Notes under the pieces: model-generated
What the model saw: only the letters and a program-made list of their open reading frames with translations
Database searches by the model: none
Told to the model about the DNA's origin: nothing
Translations under genes and position numbers: made by a program
Shown: positions 1-10,654 of the stretch, piece after piece
Position numbering within the stretch: the stretch's first letter is position 1
How the letters are laid out: each line of letters starts with the position of its first letter
Assembly (NCBI GenBank): GCA_023935145.1
Contig: CM043700.1
Location: 100,048,400-100,112,399, forward strand
Direction of reading: 5' to 3'
Source: Bretschneidera sinensis
Lineage: Eukaryota > Streptophyta > Magnoliopsida > Brassicales > Akaniaceae
DNA length: 64,000 nucleotides

Positions 1-574
1 GGTTGAAGATAAAGCCTCGCTATTGTTTAGCATTATATTTTCATATATGTTTATACAATTATGATATGTTTAGTTTAAATGTTCTATTTCAGTTGTTTGA
101 GTAAATTCTTACGATTGATAGTTTTTAATTGTTTTGTTGGATATTTTGTGTGATTCATCCGATGGATACATCGAATCCTTTTCGATTAAATTGGATTTCC
201 TTTGTGATTTATTAAAAGCGGATACATTGGATACTTTTGGTTTAATTGGGATATTCGTTGTTTTTTTGTTTAAGTTGGATTCATGGAATGTTTGGATAGA
301 TTATTTTTATATAGAACATGAAGATATATGCTTTACGTTGGTTGGGTGGATTCGAAAACCTTTGTGTTTTCATCATTAGTTATTAAATCAATTTAGTTTA
401 GTTTATATTTGTTTTGCAAAAATATAATTCACAATTCGGAACTAGGTTAAAATAAGGTTAGTTTAGATAAAAAGCTTTTTTCACAACGCACTCCCTGCGG
501 ATTCGACCTTGCACTTGCACAACTCTATATTGCAAACGATTTGTGCGCTTGTGAGTAATTTAAAACTCACAACA
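1..574 (+). mobile_element. Athila-type LTR, 3' part only (third family copy)
   Basis: This segment matches the downstream half of the complete Athila LTRs at 2232-3515 and 10655-11938. It shares the block reading gaagataaagcctcgc and the stretch beginning ggattcgacctcgcacttgcaca, and ends in the same terminal aactcacaaca. It is clearly more diverged than those two are from each other. Its end at 574 abuts gcttccatgtgg. In the undamaged Tekay LTR at 17120 the same gcttccatgtgg runs on from unrelated sequence. The Athila copy therefore inserted into the Tekay 3' LTR, and its body and left target duplication lie left of the window. No coding sequence is visible. Confidence 0.85.
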
Positions 575-1083
575 GCTTCCATGTGGCGTTTGAAAAAGAA
601 TAAAATGTCATCTTTATATTCACAAGACAAAAGTCTTGTATAACTTTCAATTTCCATGTTTTGATTTCACCGATTGCCTTTTACTATTATTATATATATA
701 TATTTTATTTACAATTTTACAACAGATTATACACAACTTTGACAGTATTTAAAATTTACAGTTTTTCCATTAGTTATTTACGATTCTGCTACTATTTAAT
801 TACGATTCTACCACTGTTTAATTACGATTTTGACATTCTCCTTTAAAAATCAATTTTCAATTTTTTCTTCCTTAAAAAAAATTTCTAAAAAATTATATTT
901 TCATCCACAAAATCTTCTAATTAATTTCTTCAACGTTATACTACATTTTCCTTCAAATTTCTTCAACATCATCTTTCAAAAATTATTTTCAAATCAATAC
1001 TAAATCTTTCATGTATGCATTATTTAATTGAATATAAAATTAAATTACCTCGTTACCCTTGTTTTAAGAGTACGAGTATTACA
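575..1083 (-). repeat. Tekay 3' LTR, first part (U3 start), truncated by Athila insertion
   Basis: The segment aligns end to end with 17120-17761 of the other LTR of the same element, with about 130 bases missing in total, mostly near 941-960. It begins on the minus strand with TGTAATACTCGTACTC, the same LTR start as at 17761. It stops at 575 because an Athila LTR inserted there. Confidence 0.85.
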
Positions 1084-1098
1084 ATTCTACACTCCTTA
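1084..1098 (-). other. Degenerate polypurine tract of the minus-strand Tekay
   Basis: On the minus strand the sequence taaggagtgtagaat directly precedes the LTR start TGTAATACTCG. The second Tekay in this window has aagtgggggagaat in the same place at 40997-41010. The tract here has lost several purines. Confidence 0.55.
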
Positions 1099-1205
1099 TA
1101 AAATTTTCATCTCAAAATTTACTTACCTAACTCGTGAAAGAATTAGGGATAATCTTTCATTATTCTTGCCTCATACTCCCAAGTATTCTCTTCAACATCT
1201 TTATT

Positions 1206-2226
1206 CTATCTTAAAACTTGAACTAAAGGAATAAGTTTATTACGTAACACTTGTTCCTTTCTGTCTAGGATTCTGATTGATACTTGCATAAAGGTTAAAT
1301 CTTCCTGAAGTTCTACAACCTGATTCGGGATACTATAATATTCATCATGTGAAAACTTTCTCAAAAGTGAAACATGAAACACATTATACTTATGTTTTAA
1401 CTCTGGAGGCAAATCTAATCTATATGCTACTAGCTCAAGTCTCTCAATCACCTTATAGAGTCTCACAAACCTTGGATTCACCTTCCTTTTCTATCTAAAT
1501 CTCAAAACACCCTTTCATGGTGATATCTTCAAATACATCCAGTATTCAAATGATCCTCTCTGTCTGCCCATCAGTTTGACGATGAAAAGTTGTACTAAAC
1601 TGCAACTGTGTACCCATAGCTTTCTAAAAACCTCTCCAAAATCTAGAAACAAATCTAGAATCTCTATTTGATACAATGCTCAAAGGTACTCCATGTAATC
1701 TCACAATCTCAACTACCTACCATTCAGCCAACTTTTCAAGACTCTAAGTAATTTTAATCGGAAAGAAATGCGAAGCCTTAGAAAGTCTATCCACTATAAC
1801 CCATACAACATCATAACCTCTCTAGGTACGGGGAAAACCAGAAACAAAATCCATAATAATATTCTCTCATGGCTATTCAGGTACTGGAAGAGGCTGTAAT
1901 AAACTTGCCGGATGTCTATTCTCAGACTTCACCTGTTGACAAATCAAACATCTAGAAATATACTCAACTACATCCCTCTTCATCCCCGATCACTAATAAT
2001 TCTGTCTCAAGCCCTTATATATCTTATTATTACCGGGATGCATAGAATACACAGAATCATGAGCCTTTCTTAGTATCTCCTTTCTCATCTCAACATCATT
2101 GGGAACACAAACTCTATGTCCCAATACTACTATACCATCTTCTGTAATTTTGAACTCAATCGGCTTCCCACTCAATACTTCCTGTATGATTTTCTCTATC
2201 CTTTCATCTCTACCCCGTATCTTTAA
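1206..2226 (-). pseudogene. Tekay integrase and C-terminal domain, broken
   Basis: The minus strand encodes, with stops and frame changes, a Ty3/gypsy integrase. The zinc-binding half shows a CLICQQVK-like Cys pair near 1940. The core has an IIMDF segment with the first catalytic Asp and a GQTER segment with the catalytic Glu. The second catalytic Asp, normally in SDRD, reads SNRD near 1665, a D-to-N change that would kill strand transfer. The last about 90 codons (1206-1481) are open. They contain YRLDLPPE and HVSLLRK, typical of the integrase C-terminus, and end in an LDRKEQVLRNK motif that leads into the chromodomain in Tekay elements. The upstream half of pol is continuous with 11944 onward, across the Athila insertion. 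Confidence 0.8.
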
Positions 2227-2231
2227 CAAGC
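2227..2231. repeat. Target site duplication caagc, left copy
   Basis: The five bases caagc precede the LTR start at 2232 and recur at 11939-11943, right after the LTR end. This marks one clean integration event into the Tekay pol. Confidence 0.95.
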
Positions 2232-2407
2232 TGATGAGTCTTAAATATTGCATATTTAAGCCCTTTAATTTATATTTGTTAAGTTCTTAATTTGTATTAT
2301 TTCACTTTATTTTATGTCTTTCTTGTGTTTTGTGTATTTTTAGAGGTTTGTGGAGAAAATGAAGCATTTATGGAGATATCAACTTTCAAGAGCAAAGAGG
2401 ATGCATA

Positions 2408-2630
2408 GTGCGATCGATCATACGAGATATGCGATTGAGCGCAACTGTACTCGAGCACACTTGCCTACGAACGAGTGCAAGGTCAACATCCCACATCGAA
2501 ATATTTGCAGTTAAGTGCGTCTACGATCGATCGTAACAGACATGAGATTGAGCGCACATGCGATCGTGCGCACAAGACATGCGATCGAGCGCACATGCGA
2601 TCGATCACACCATTCTGCGATCGAGCGCAC
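2408..2630. repeat. Array of CGATCG-containing ~16-mers in Athila U3
   Basis: Degenerate copies of a unit close to tgcgatcgagcgcaca recur through this interval, for example near 2408, 2430, 2520, 2541, 2557, 2577, 2595 and 2615. Each contains the palindrome CGATCG or a one-base variant, and some also contain GTGCGCAC. The array sits just upstream of the TATA box. It is rich in CpG inside an AT-rich LTR. The same array occupies 10831-11053, about 27385-27598 and about 31768-31985 in the other LTRs. Confidence 0.85.
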
Positions 2631-2640
2631 TCGGGCCAGT

Positions 2641-2692
2641 ATCCCACATCGAATCTGAAACCTACAATGCTCCAAGACTCCCCCTATATAAA
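2641..2692 (+). promoter_or_regulatory. snRNA-type promoter: USE plus TATA, Athila 5' LTR
   Basis: ATCCCACATCG at 2641-2651 matches the plant snRNA upstream sequence element consensus RTCCCACATCG at all 11 positions. TATATAAA follows at 2685-2692, separated by 33 bases, the spacing known for Pol II-transcribed plant snRNA genes. A second perfect USE lies at 2488-2498. That it drives LTR transcription is inference. Confidence 0.65.
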
Positions 2693-3521
2693 CACCATCT
2701 GACTCCATCATTCAGTGTACAATTCCTGGGCCACGTTGGTGTTAACCGGTGGACGTCTGCTAGCGTTCTGGTGGATCTCGAAGGCTTTGCTACCACGAGG
2801 GGAAGCGCCGCCCATCAGCGAGGGGAAGCCTATAAATAACCCATGCAAAGTTATTTATTTCTTTTTATTTAGTTGTTTTTAGTTTAATGTTTAGCACTTT
2901 TATTATGAATTTTAGTTTCATAGTTATGAGTGGCTAGAATCTTCAGCTAAGGCTAAAGATGAAGCCTCGCCGTTGTTTGGCATAGTAGTTCAGATTTGCT
3001 TGTACAAATCTGACAATCTTTTCGTATAAACGTTCTGTCAATTATTTGAGTTAATCTTGTGATTGATTGAGTTTAAATTGTTCTGTTGGATATTCTTTGT
3101 GTTTCATCTGATGGATACATCGAATTGTTTTCGATTAAATTGGATTTTCTTTGTGATTTGTTAAAAGCGGAGACATTAGATGCTTTTGGTTTAATTGGGA
3201 TATTCTTTGTTTTTTGTCGTAAGTTGGATTCATGGAATGTTTTGATAGGCTATGTTTTTAGGACATATATGCTTAAACTTTGGTGGGGTGGATTCGGAAA
3301 CCTTAGTGTCTTTTTATTAGTTTTTAAAATCAATTTAGTTTAGTTTTAATTTGTTTTCCAAAATATCATTCAAAATTCGGAACTAGGTTAAGATAAGATT
3401 AGTTTAGATAAATTTATATTTTCATAACACAATTCCCTGTGGATTCGACCTCGCACTTGCACACACTATATTGCAAACGACTCGTGCGCTTGCGAGTAAT
3501 TTAAAACTCACAACAAGTTTT

Positions 3522-3539
3522 TGGCGCCGTTGCCGGGGA
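3522..3539 (+). other. Primer-binding site for tRNA-Asp (Athila)
   Basis: TGGCGCCGTTGCCGGGGA lies six bases after the 5' LTR. It is complementary over 18 bases to the 3' end of plant tRNA-Asp including the CCA tail, the usual primer of Athila elements. Confidence 0.9.
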
Positions 3540-3637
3540 ATTGGTTTGTTTGTGAAATTTTTGTCTGAATTGATTTTATTTTTCTACTAGTTAGCTAGCA
3601 TTTTTGTTTTATTTTATTTGTTTCTATTTGTTTATTT

Positions 3638-3700
3638 AAAAAAATTAAAAATTAAAAATTAAAAATTAAAAATTAAAAATTAAAAACAAAAAATTAAAAT
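3638..3700 (+). repeat. AAAATT-type minisatellite in Athila leader
   Basis: About nine near-perfect copies of the hexamer aaaatt/attaaa lie in the leader between PBS and gag. Slippage is the likely origin. Confidence 0.85.
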
Positions 3701-3748
3701 TTTGCAAATTTCTACTGGTAGGTTATTTTAGTGCTTTTTGTGCGGTTT

Positions 3749-5679
3749 ATGCTTGGTCGGAGATCCTTGAATTTAAATTTGACCCATTCAGATCATGACT
3801 TAGAAAGAACTCTTAAGAGACAGAAAAGAGCACTAGTTGAGAGAGATTGTTGAGATGGGAGAGAATTTTAAGGTTGCACATCATCCTGAACATGTAGAGC
3901 AACCTAGAGCTTAGAACGTGGACTCCACTACATCCCTTAGGGATTTGTTCGCACCCGTTGCGACTAACTCATCCTCTTGCATAGTGTTGCCACCTACCAA
4001 TGCCACCCACTTTGACTTAAAGCCACATGTTATCCAACTCTTACCCTTATTCCATGGCTTAGATCTTGAAAGTCCTTATAGTCACATGAAGAAGTTCAAA
4101 GAAATTTGTGCCACATTTAAATTCCAGAACTTCTCTGAGGAGTCAGTCCATCTTCGACTCTTCTCTTTTTCTCTTCACGATAGAGCTAGGGCGTGGTTGG
4201 ATTCTAACACGCCCGGGTCTATTACATCTTGGGAAAACCTGCTTAGCAAATTTTATCATAAGTTTTTCCCAATGTCTAGAGTGAATGAGTGCCGAAAGGA
4301 GATTAGCTCTTTCACTCAGGATGATGATGAAAAATTTTCTGAGAGTTGGGAGTGCTTCAAAGAGCTACTGATCAGATGCCCTCCAAATGGATATGAGAAG
4401 TGGAGACTCGTTCAGTTCTTCTACCAAGGGTTGACTCAACCTAACCGTAGCATGATCGAGTCTATGAATTGGGGGGGCATTCTTGAGTCTGACAGGAGAT
4501 GAAGCATATATGGCGTTGGATAAGTTGTCCGACAACTCACAGCAGTGGGATTTTTCAAGCTGTCGAGATAAGTCCATTTATGCTCCTAAGAGGGGAGGCA
4601 TCTATAAGGTCAGAGAGGACACTGAGTTGAGGATAAAGTTAGATGCCCTCATTAAGAAGATTGACGCTCTCACTGTGAGCCAATCCATCAATGCTGCCAA
4701 CACATTCAATGTTGAGAGTTGTTCCATCTGTGCTAGTCCCATGCATCTAGCACAGAATTGTCCATCAATGCCGGCTTTTGCCGAGTATCATATGGAACAA
4801 GTAAATGCTTTCAATGACTATCGGAGGCAGTCGAATGGATCGTACTTCGAGACGTACAATCCAGGGTGACGGAACCACCCAAATTTTTCATGGAGGCAGA
4901 ACCAACCAATGAATCAGGGAGGAGCCCCTCATAATGCTCAAAATCAATATCCTCCCGGATTTGCCCAACAAATTCCTGGTCATGGTCGTTCTGGCCATCC
5001 AACACCATTACCTACTTACCAAGCTCCCACTCAAACACCAGCACTAGTTTCATAGTCACTAGAGGACACCATTAAGGAATACATGAAAATGAATAGCCAA
5101 TCTATGAGCGATGTAAGGAGTGCAACAATGGTAAACACCTAAGAAATTGCCAAGCTAGAGAGTCAAATAGGGCAAATTGCAAGTCACTTGGGTGAGAGAG
5201 AGAAAGGGAAGTTCCCTAGTCAGCCTGTGCCTAACCTGAAAGAACAATTTATGGTTAGGAGTTCATCAACTCCTACGCACGGGGAGGAACAAGTACAATC
5301 GATTGTCACACTGAGGTCTGGGAGACAAGTGGACAATCGAGTGGAAGAGAGCCCTACTATGCAGCAAGGGCAAGGGAGTGGCAACAAGGAGAAGAGAGAT
5401 GCTGAGCCATCTACAGCCACAACTACTGAGAGAGACCCTCCTAGGTCTTTTGTACCTAGAGCGCCTTACCCCGACAAACTACAGGCGCCCAAGAAAGGAG
5501 GGAAGTATGAGGAAATTCTGGAGGTATTCAAACAAGTCCAAATCAATATCCCATTTTTGGATGCCATCCATCAAGTGCCATCATATGCCAAGTTTTTAAA
5601 GGACTTGGTCACTATCAAGAGGAGGACGAATGTCCCAAAGAAGGCATTTTTGACTGAGCAAGTCAGCTCAATCCTTTAG
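3749..5679 (+). pseudogene. Athila gag (capsid/nucleocapsid), broken
   Basis: The likely start is the ATG at 3749, followed by a charged segment with LERTLKRQKR. A frameshift lies near 3840 and a TAG at 3912. The main capsid part runs from 3915 to about 4500 and includes SWECFKELL, RCPPNGYEKW and FYQGL, as in Athila gag. A second frameshift lies at a G7 run near 4470, and capsid-like sequence with GDEAYMALDKL continues in the new frame. A CCHC zinc knuckle (CSICASPMHLAQNC, spacing C-X2-C-X4-H-X4-C) lies near 4720-4762 and would bind genomic RNA. A TGA at 4867 interrupts the Pro-rich and Gln-rich linker, and more stops occur near 5053 and 5141. The last block is open from 5188 to 5679 and ends at a TAG where relatives have Gln. 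Confidence 0.85.
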
Positions 5680-6250
5680 TGCAAGCTCCCCATCAAGTAT
5701 AAGGACCCGAGGTGTCCTACCATCTCTTGCACGATAGGAGTCAGCCATATTGAGAGGGCTCTTTTGGATCTAAGGGTAAGTGTGAATCTTCTACCCTACT
5801 CAGTCTATTTGCAGTTGAGGTTAGGAGAATTGAAGCCCACATCCATGATGCTTCAATTGGCTGACAAGTCAGTTAAAAGACCACGGAGAATAGTTGAGGA
5901 CGTCTTGATAAAAGTGGATAAATTTTATTTCCCAGTGGATTTTATTGTACTTGACACAGAACCGGTCCAGAATGTAGGGATTCAAATACCGGTAATTCTA
6001 GGGCGACCATTCTTACCCACGGCTAACGCCCTAATCAATTGTAGGACAGGGGTGATGAAGATATCATTCAGAAATATGACAGTGGAGTTAAACATCTTTG
6101 ATATCACTAGGCAACTACTGGAGTATGATGAAGTGATAAATGTATGCTTGATAGAGAAGATTCTTGAGGAGACTGTGGACGAATCAAGCATTGAGGATCC
6201 CCTGGAGGCATGTTTTGCTCACTTTGGAGAGGACTTGGGCTTAGATAAGC
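5680..6250 (+). pseudogene. Athila aspartic protease domain, active site altered
   Basis: After the TAG at 5677 the same frame stays open to 6768. The fold is recognisable from CPTISCTIG, NLLPYSVY, FIVLD and VILGRPFL. The catalytic triad, normally an Asp followed by Ser, Thr or Leu and then Gly, reads DLRV here near 5768. The essential Gly is lost, so the enzyme should be dead even without the upstream stop. A duplicated relative of the acidic region near 6187-6330 (EDPLEACFAHFGEDL) is found twice in the deleted Athila at 29487-29768. Confidence 0.8.
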
Positions 6251-7770
6251 TACTCGAGGAAGTGAATGACATTTTGGAGTCTGATCCTCAAGAAAGAAAT
6301 GAGACAGAGGAGACCACCGAACCTGAAACCCCCAAGAAGGAACTTAAGCCTTTACCAGATAATCTTAAATATAAGTTCTTAGGTTCAGCCGATAGTTTGC
6401 CTATGATTATAGCTTCAGATTTGGGAGAAGCTCAAGAGGAGAAATTATTAGATGTCTTAAGAGAGCACAAGGAAGCTATCAAGTGGACCATTGAGAATAT
6501 CAGGAGAATCAGCCCCTCGGTGGTGATGCACAAGATACATTTGGAGGAGAATGCCAAGCCATCGAGAGAGCCACAAAAAAGGCTCAACCCAGCTATGCAA
6601 GAGGTTGTGAGGGCAGAAATAATTAAGCTGTTAGATGTAGGGATCATTTATCCCATCTCTGATAGCAAATGGGTGAGCCCGATTCATGTCGTGCCCAAGC
6701 GAGCAAGATTGACGGTGGTAAAGAATAAGGACGACGAGTTGGTGCCAACTTGTGTTCAGTTAGGGTAGAGAGTGTGTATAGACTACCGTAAGCTGAACGT
6801 TGCCACAAGAAAGGATCACTTTTCACTGCCATTTATTGATCAGATGGCGGAGCGTTTGGCTGGGCATGAGTATTATTTTTTTTGGATGGTTATTCTGGAT
6901 ATAACCAGGTCCCTGTGGACCCCGAAGATCAGGAGAAAACAACATTTACCTGTCCTTTTTGGGACATTTGCCTACCGTTGCATGCCCTTTGGGTTATGCA
7001 ATGCACCCACTACTTTTCAGCGATGCATGGTCAGTATATTCTCTGACATGGTAGAGCGATTCTTAGAGATTTTCATGGACGACTTCTCCGTCTTCGGTTC
7101 CACATTTGCGGAGTGCCTGCACCGTATCACTTTGATTTTAGTACGGTGCAAGGAGAAGAACCTGGTGCTTAATTGGGAGAAGTGCCATTTTATGGTTAAG
7201 CAAGGCATTGTATTGGGGCATGTTGTATCTCATCAGGGTATTGAGGTCGACAAAGCGAAGGTGGACCTGATTTGCAACCTTCCACCCCCACGTACAGTGA
7301 AGGAGATTCGATATTTTCTGGGCCATGCAGGTTTCTACAGGCGATTTATCCAGAATTTCAGCAAAATCGCCAGGCCCTTGTGCCAGTTATTACAAAAGGA
7401 TGCCCCATTTATATTTGATGAGGACTGTAAGAAAGCATTTGGGGATCTGAAGAAGATTCTGACATCCACATCCATTATTCAGCCACTCAACTGGGGTGTG
7501 CCTTTTGAGATTATGTGTGACGCATCAGATTATACTATTGGAGCTGTTTTGGGGTAGGGTGTTGATAAACTTCCCCATGTTCTCTACTATGCAAGTCGAA
7601 CTCTAAATGACGCATAACTCAATTACTCTACCACTGAAAAGGAGTTGCTTGCAGTCGTTTTTGCATTAGAAAAGTTCAGATCCTACTTGTTAGGATCTAA
7701 AGTCATTATCTACTCGGACCATGCAGCATTGAAGTATCTTTTTTCTATAAAAAAATGCTAAATCTCATCT
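6251..7770 (+). pseudogene. Athila reverse transcriptase and RNase H, broken
   Basis: RT begins after an acidic linker with KELKPLPDNLKY. It continues through GIIYPISDSKWVSP, a TAG at 6766, then VCIDYRKLN, MPFGLCNAPTTFQ and the catalytic FMDD box near 7075. The region 6880-6940, normally carrying the first catalytic Asp and the GY(N/H)QI segment, is frameshifted. The thumb/connection (FLGHAGFYRRFI) and the start of RNase H (FEIMCDASDYTIGAVLG) follow, with the first RNase H Asp kept. A TAG at 7556 takes the place of a Gln. RNase H then continues with LPHVLYYASRTL and TEKELLAVVFALEKF to about 7770, with further stops. Confidence 0.88.
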
Positions 7771-9243
7771 TATCCGATGGATCTTGCTACTTCAAGAGTT
7801 CGACATTGAGATTCGGGATAAGAAAGGTTTAGAAAATGTGGTGGCGAACCATTTATCTAGATTGATTGTGGATTTCACTGAGGCCGCCACTCCCATTTCT
7901 GAGACCTTTCCTGATGAGCAGTTAATGCTCATTGCTCAAAATCCCGCTCTATGGTTTACTGATATAGTAAACTATCTTGTCACCGGACACATGCCTTTGC
8001 ATTGGGGGCGACAAGATAAATCAAAGTTTTTAGCCATGGTAAAACAATTTTTTTGGGATGATCCTTATCTGTTTAAGTATTGTCTCGATCAGATCATCAG
8101 AAGGTGTATTCCTGAGCATGACCAATCTAACGTCATCGCTTTTTGTTATGATCATGCTTGTGGAGGCCATTTCAGTGCTAAAAAGACCGCTGCAAAGATT
8201 TTGCAGTGTGGATTTTATTGGCCTACCATGTTTCGAGACTCTCACACCTACTGTGTATTTGTGAGCGTTGCCAAAAGCTAGGGAGTCTTTCTAGGAGGAA
8301 TATGATGCCCCTCAACCCTATTCTGATTGTTGAGATTTTTGACGTGTGGGGCATTGATTTTATGGGACCGTTCCCAAACTCTTTTGGCAACTTGTACATT
8401 CTAGTTGCTGTGGATTATCTGTCCAAGTGGGTGGAGGTCGTTGCGTGCAAGACCAATGACCACAGAGTTGTGGTCCAGTTTTTGAAGGACATTATTTTTG
8501 CTCGATTTGGTATGCCTCGAGCAATCATAAGTGATGGAGGTAAACACTTTTGCAACCGGATTGTTGAGCAGTTGATGAAGAAGTATTTCATCACACACAA
8601 GGTTGCCACCCCATATCACCCACAGACGAGTGGACAAGTGGAAATTTCTAATCGCGAGATTAAACACATTTTAGAGAAAACTGTGAACCCTAGTAGAAAG
8701 AATTGGTCTTTGCGATTGACTGATGCACTGTGGGCATATCGGACAGGCTTCAAGATGCCAATTGGCATGTCTCCCTATCGTATTGTGTACGGAAAGGTAT
8801 GTCACCTTTCGGTCGAATTAGAGCATCGTGTGTATTGGGCTATCAAGCAACTGAATTTCAATCTTTCCAAGGCTGGCTCTCAAAAGAAGCTCCAACTCAA
8901 TGAATTAGAGGAGCTGTGAAATGATGCATATGAGTGTGCACGGCCATACAAAGCACAAATGAAGAAAACTCATGACCAAAACATTTTGAGACGAGCTTTC
9001 GAGCCCGGTCAAAAAGTTCTTCTTTACAACTCACGCTTGTATCTTTTCCCAGGCAAGCTCAAGTCTCGATGGACCGGCCCCTTTATTATTCGGTCAGTTT
9101 TTCCTCATGGGGCCATCGAGATTGAGGATCCAAAGAATGGTAACACTTTCAAGGTAAATGGGCAGAGGCTAAAACCATTCTTGGAATTGAGGAGTCCGAA
9201 CATTGAGATAATATTGTTGACGGATCCTATTTACTCAGATTGA
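7771..9243 (+). pseudogene. Athila integrase, two frames plus a stop
   Basis: The zinc-binding N-terminus ([13 protein letters not shown] ... CERCQK) spans a frame change around 8206-8280. The catalytic core is well preserved: first Asp in WGIDFMGPF (about 8350), second Asp in IISDGGKHF (about 8530), Glu in [10 protein letters not shown] (about 8640). The post-core block [17 protein letters not shown] is kept. A TGA at 8917 follows EEL where relatives have Arg, a CGA-to-TGA change. The C-terminal domain (FEPGQKVLLYNSRL, KLKSRWTGPF, RLKPFLEL) continues in the same frame to the TGA ending at 9243. There is no chromodomain, as expected for Athila. Confidence 0.88.
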
Positions 9244-9850
9244 GGGTCATCTACTAAGGAGAGTTTGGCTGAAGACTTTAAACTTAGCGCTCATGGGAGG
9301 CACCCCACAGCTTATCTTTTCTGTATATTTCTTAATTTTTATGATTAATGTTTGTTTCCAGTATTTTTTGTTTTCCAGTTTTTATTTTTCAGGGACAATG
9401 CGTACTTCAGTTCAAGTTTGGGTGTATGCTATGAGCCATACTAGTCCAGATAGTTCTCCATATCCCAGGTCATCTCTTTCCATATTATTCACACATTGGA
9501 GTCAATGTGTAATTTAAGTTTGGGGGTATGGGAGACACATCACACATTTTGTCCTAATTTGTTGTCTTTTTGCATGCTCATGTTATTTTGAAATTTTGGT
9601 TGATCTAAACATTTTCTGTGATGTGATGTCATAGGTGAGCTTAAAATTTTGAACACATGATCTGGTGATAAAGTTTTAAAATTTAGTTACTTACTTTAGG
9701 CATTTGAGAATTCACATGTTTGATCTAATCTAACACGAGCACATTAGCACAAATTGTGTGAGGTATGACATATGATTTTAATGTGTACGTTTCCTTGTCT
9801 TAACTGAAACTGGATGACTTGTTGGATAAACACTTGGGCATAGAAAAGCA

Positions 9851-9874
9851 TAAAAATAAAAATAAAAATAAAAA

Positions 9875-9916
<42 letters not shown>

Positions 9917-9927
9917 CATCATCATCA
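9851..9927. repeat. (AAAAAT)n/(AAT)n/(ATC)n microsatellite
   Basis: A run of aaaaat units changes into about 16 AAT units and then a few ATC units. The related element at 30930 has only an A-run here, so the tract expanded in this copy. Confidence 0.95.
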
Positions 9928-9940
9928 ATAAACTTTTCAT

Positions 9941-10088
9941 TGAGTAACTGGACCTCTTGCCTAAGTAAGCAGTGAGTGTTCACGTCAAAAGGTGGGAATT
10001 TTATTCATAATGATCATTGCGAATTTTTTTGCTGAGTAACTGGACCTCTTGCCTCAGTAAGCAGTGAGTGTTCACGTCAAAAGGTGAA
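9941..10088 (+). repeat. 56-bp direct duplication in Athila 3' UTR
   Basis: tgagtaactggacctcttgc and about 36 following bases occur at 9941-9996 and again at 10033-10088, nearly identical. The deleted Athila has one copy, at about 30968. Confidence 0.9.
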
Positions 10089-10639
10089 AATTTTGTTTGG
10101 TAGCGTTAAGATCAGTTTAGTTTCGTAGCCTTTTTGACTCGAGTTAATAAGTCCTTAGGGGTGTCTTTACACCTAATGCTCTAAAACCATCTGGTTTGGG
10201 AGTCATTGACTCAACACTCGCTACATGGGTCAATTAGAAAGCTTAAGGGAATTAAACATAGCAGAGCCTTATAAAAAAAATAAAAAAAGAAGAAAATAAA
10301 AACTATGCCATTTTTGTTCATTCTGATGGGGAATTTGGTGAATCTTGAGACATGGAGACATTACACATTAGTGTTATTTGGAAGCTTCATTTTTATATGC
10401 TAATTCACTTTACACAGTGTCAGACTTGTGATGCCTTAACCTGCCTTTTGTAAGTAATTAGATTTTAACATTTCTATTCATTGTGAAGATGGGTTTATCT
10501 CTTTAAGCTTGCTCATGACTAAATATCATGGTGGTGTGTGCTCCTTAAATTTTTGGATAACATGAGTGATGAACTTATCTTTATGTTCTTTGTTTTTCAT
10601 GTAGTTTTATTTTGTTTTGCTAAGGGACTAGCAAAATAT

Positions 10640-10654
10640 AAGTTTGGGGATATT
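10640..10654 (+). other. Polypurine tract, Athila
   Basis: aagtttggggatatt lies immediately before the 3' LTR start at 10655. The deleted Athila has the same tract, with gggggt, at 31583-31597. Confidence 0.75.

Larger units (their letters stand above)
2232..3515 (+). repeat. Athila 5' LTR
   Basis: The LTR has TG...CA ends and is 1284 bp, the same length as the partner at 10655-11938. Its upstream half contains an array of CGATCG-bearing 16-mers and a snRNA-like promoter. Its downstream half contains a conserved ggattcgacctcgcacttgcac block found in every family copy here. Short ORFs inside it are not consistently preserved between copies and are not annotated as genes. Confidence 0.95.
9244..10639 (+). 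other. Athila 3' untranslated region, no env-like gene
   Basis: No open frame of convincing length or composition is present. Most of it aligns with 30309-31582 of the deleted Athila, including the block ttaaacttagcgctcatgggaggcacc just after pol. It contains an (AAT)n tract and a 56-base segment repeated 92 bases apart. Conservation of this non-coding stretch between two family members suggests cis-acting roles, but that is inference. Confidence 0.75.

Noticed and set aside
2558..2839. A Ser/Arg/His-rich frame over the CGATCG array, recurring at 10981, 27496 and 31913.
   Set aside because: The reading is just translation of the 16-mer repeat plus promoter. It shifts with unit number and has no independent support.
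3086..3343. An 85-codon hydrophobic frame in the Athila LTRs (also at 134, 11509, 28022 and 32412).
   Set aside because: It is open in five copies, but lengths differ (64 to 85 codons), differences between copies change amino acids freely, and it spans LTR regulatory sequence. I see no sign of constraint.
9293..9517. A possible env-like gene after Athila pol.
   Set aside because: Only 74 codons, low complexity at the start, and no recognised family or downstream continuation.
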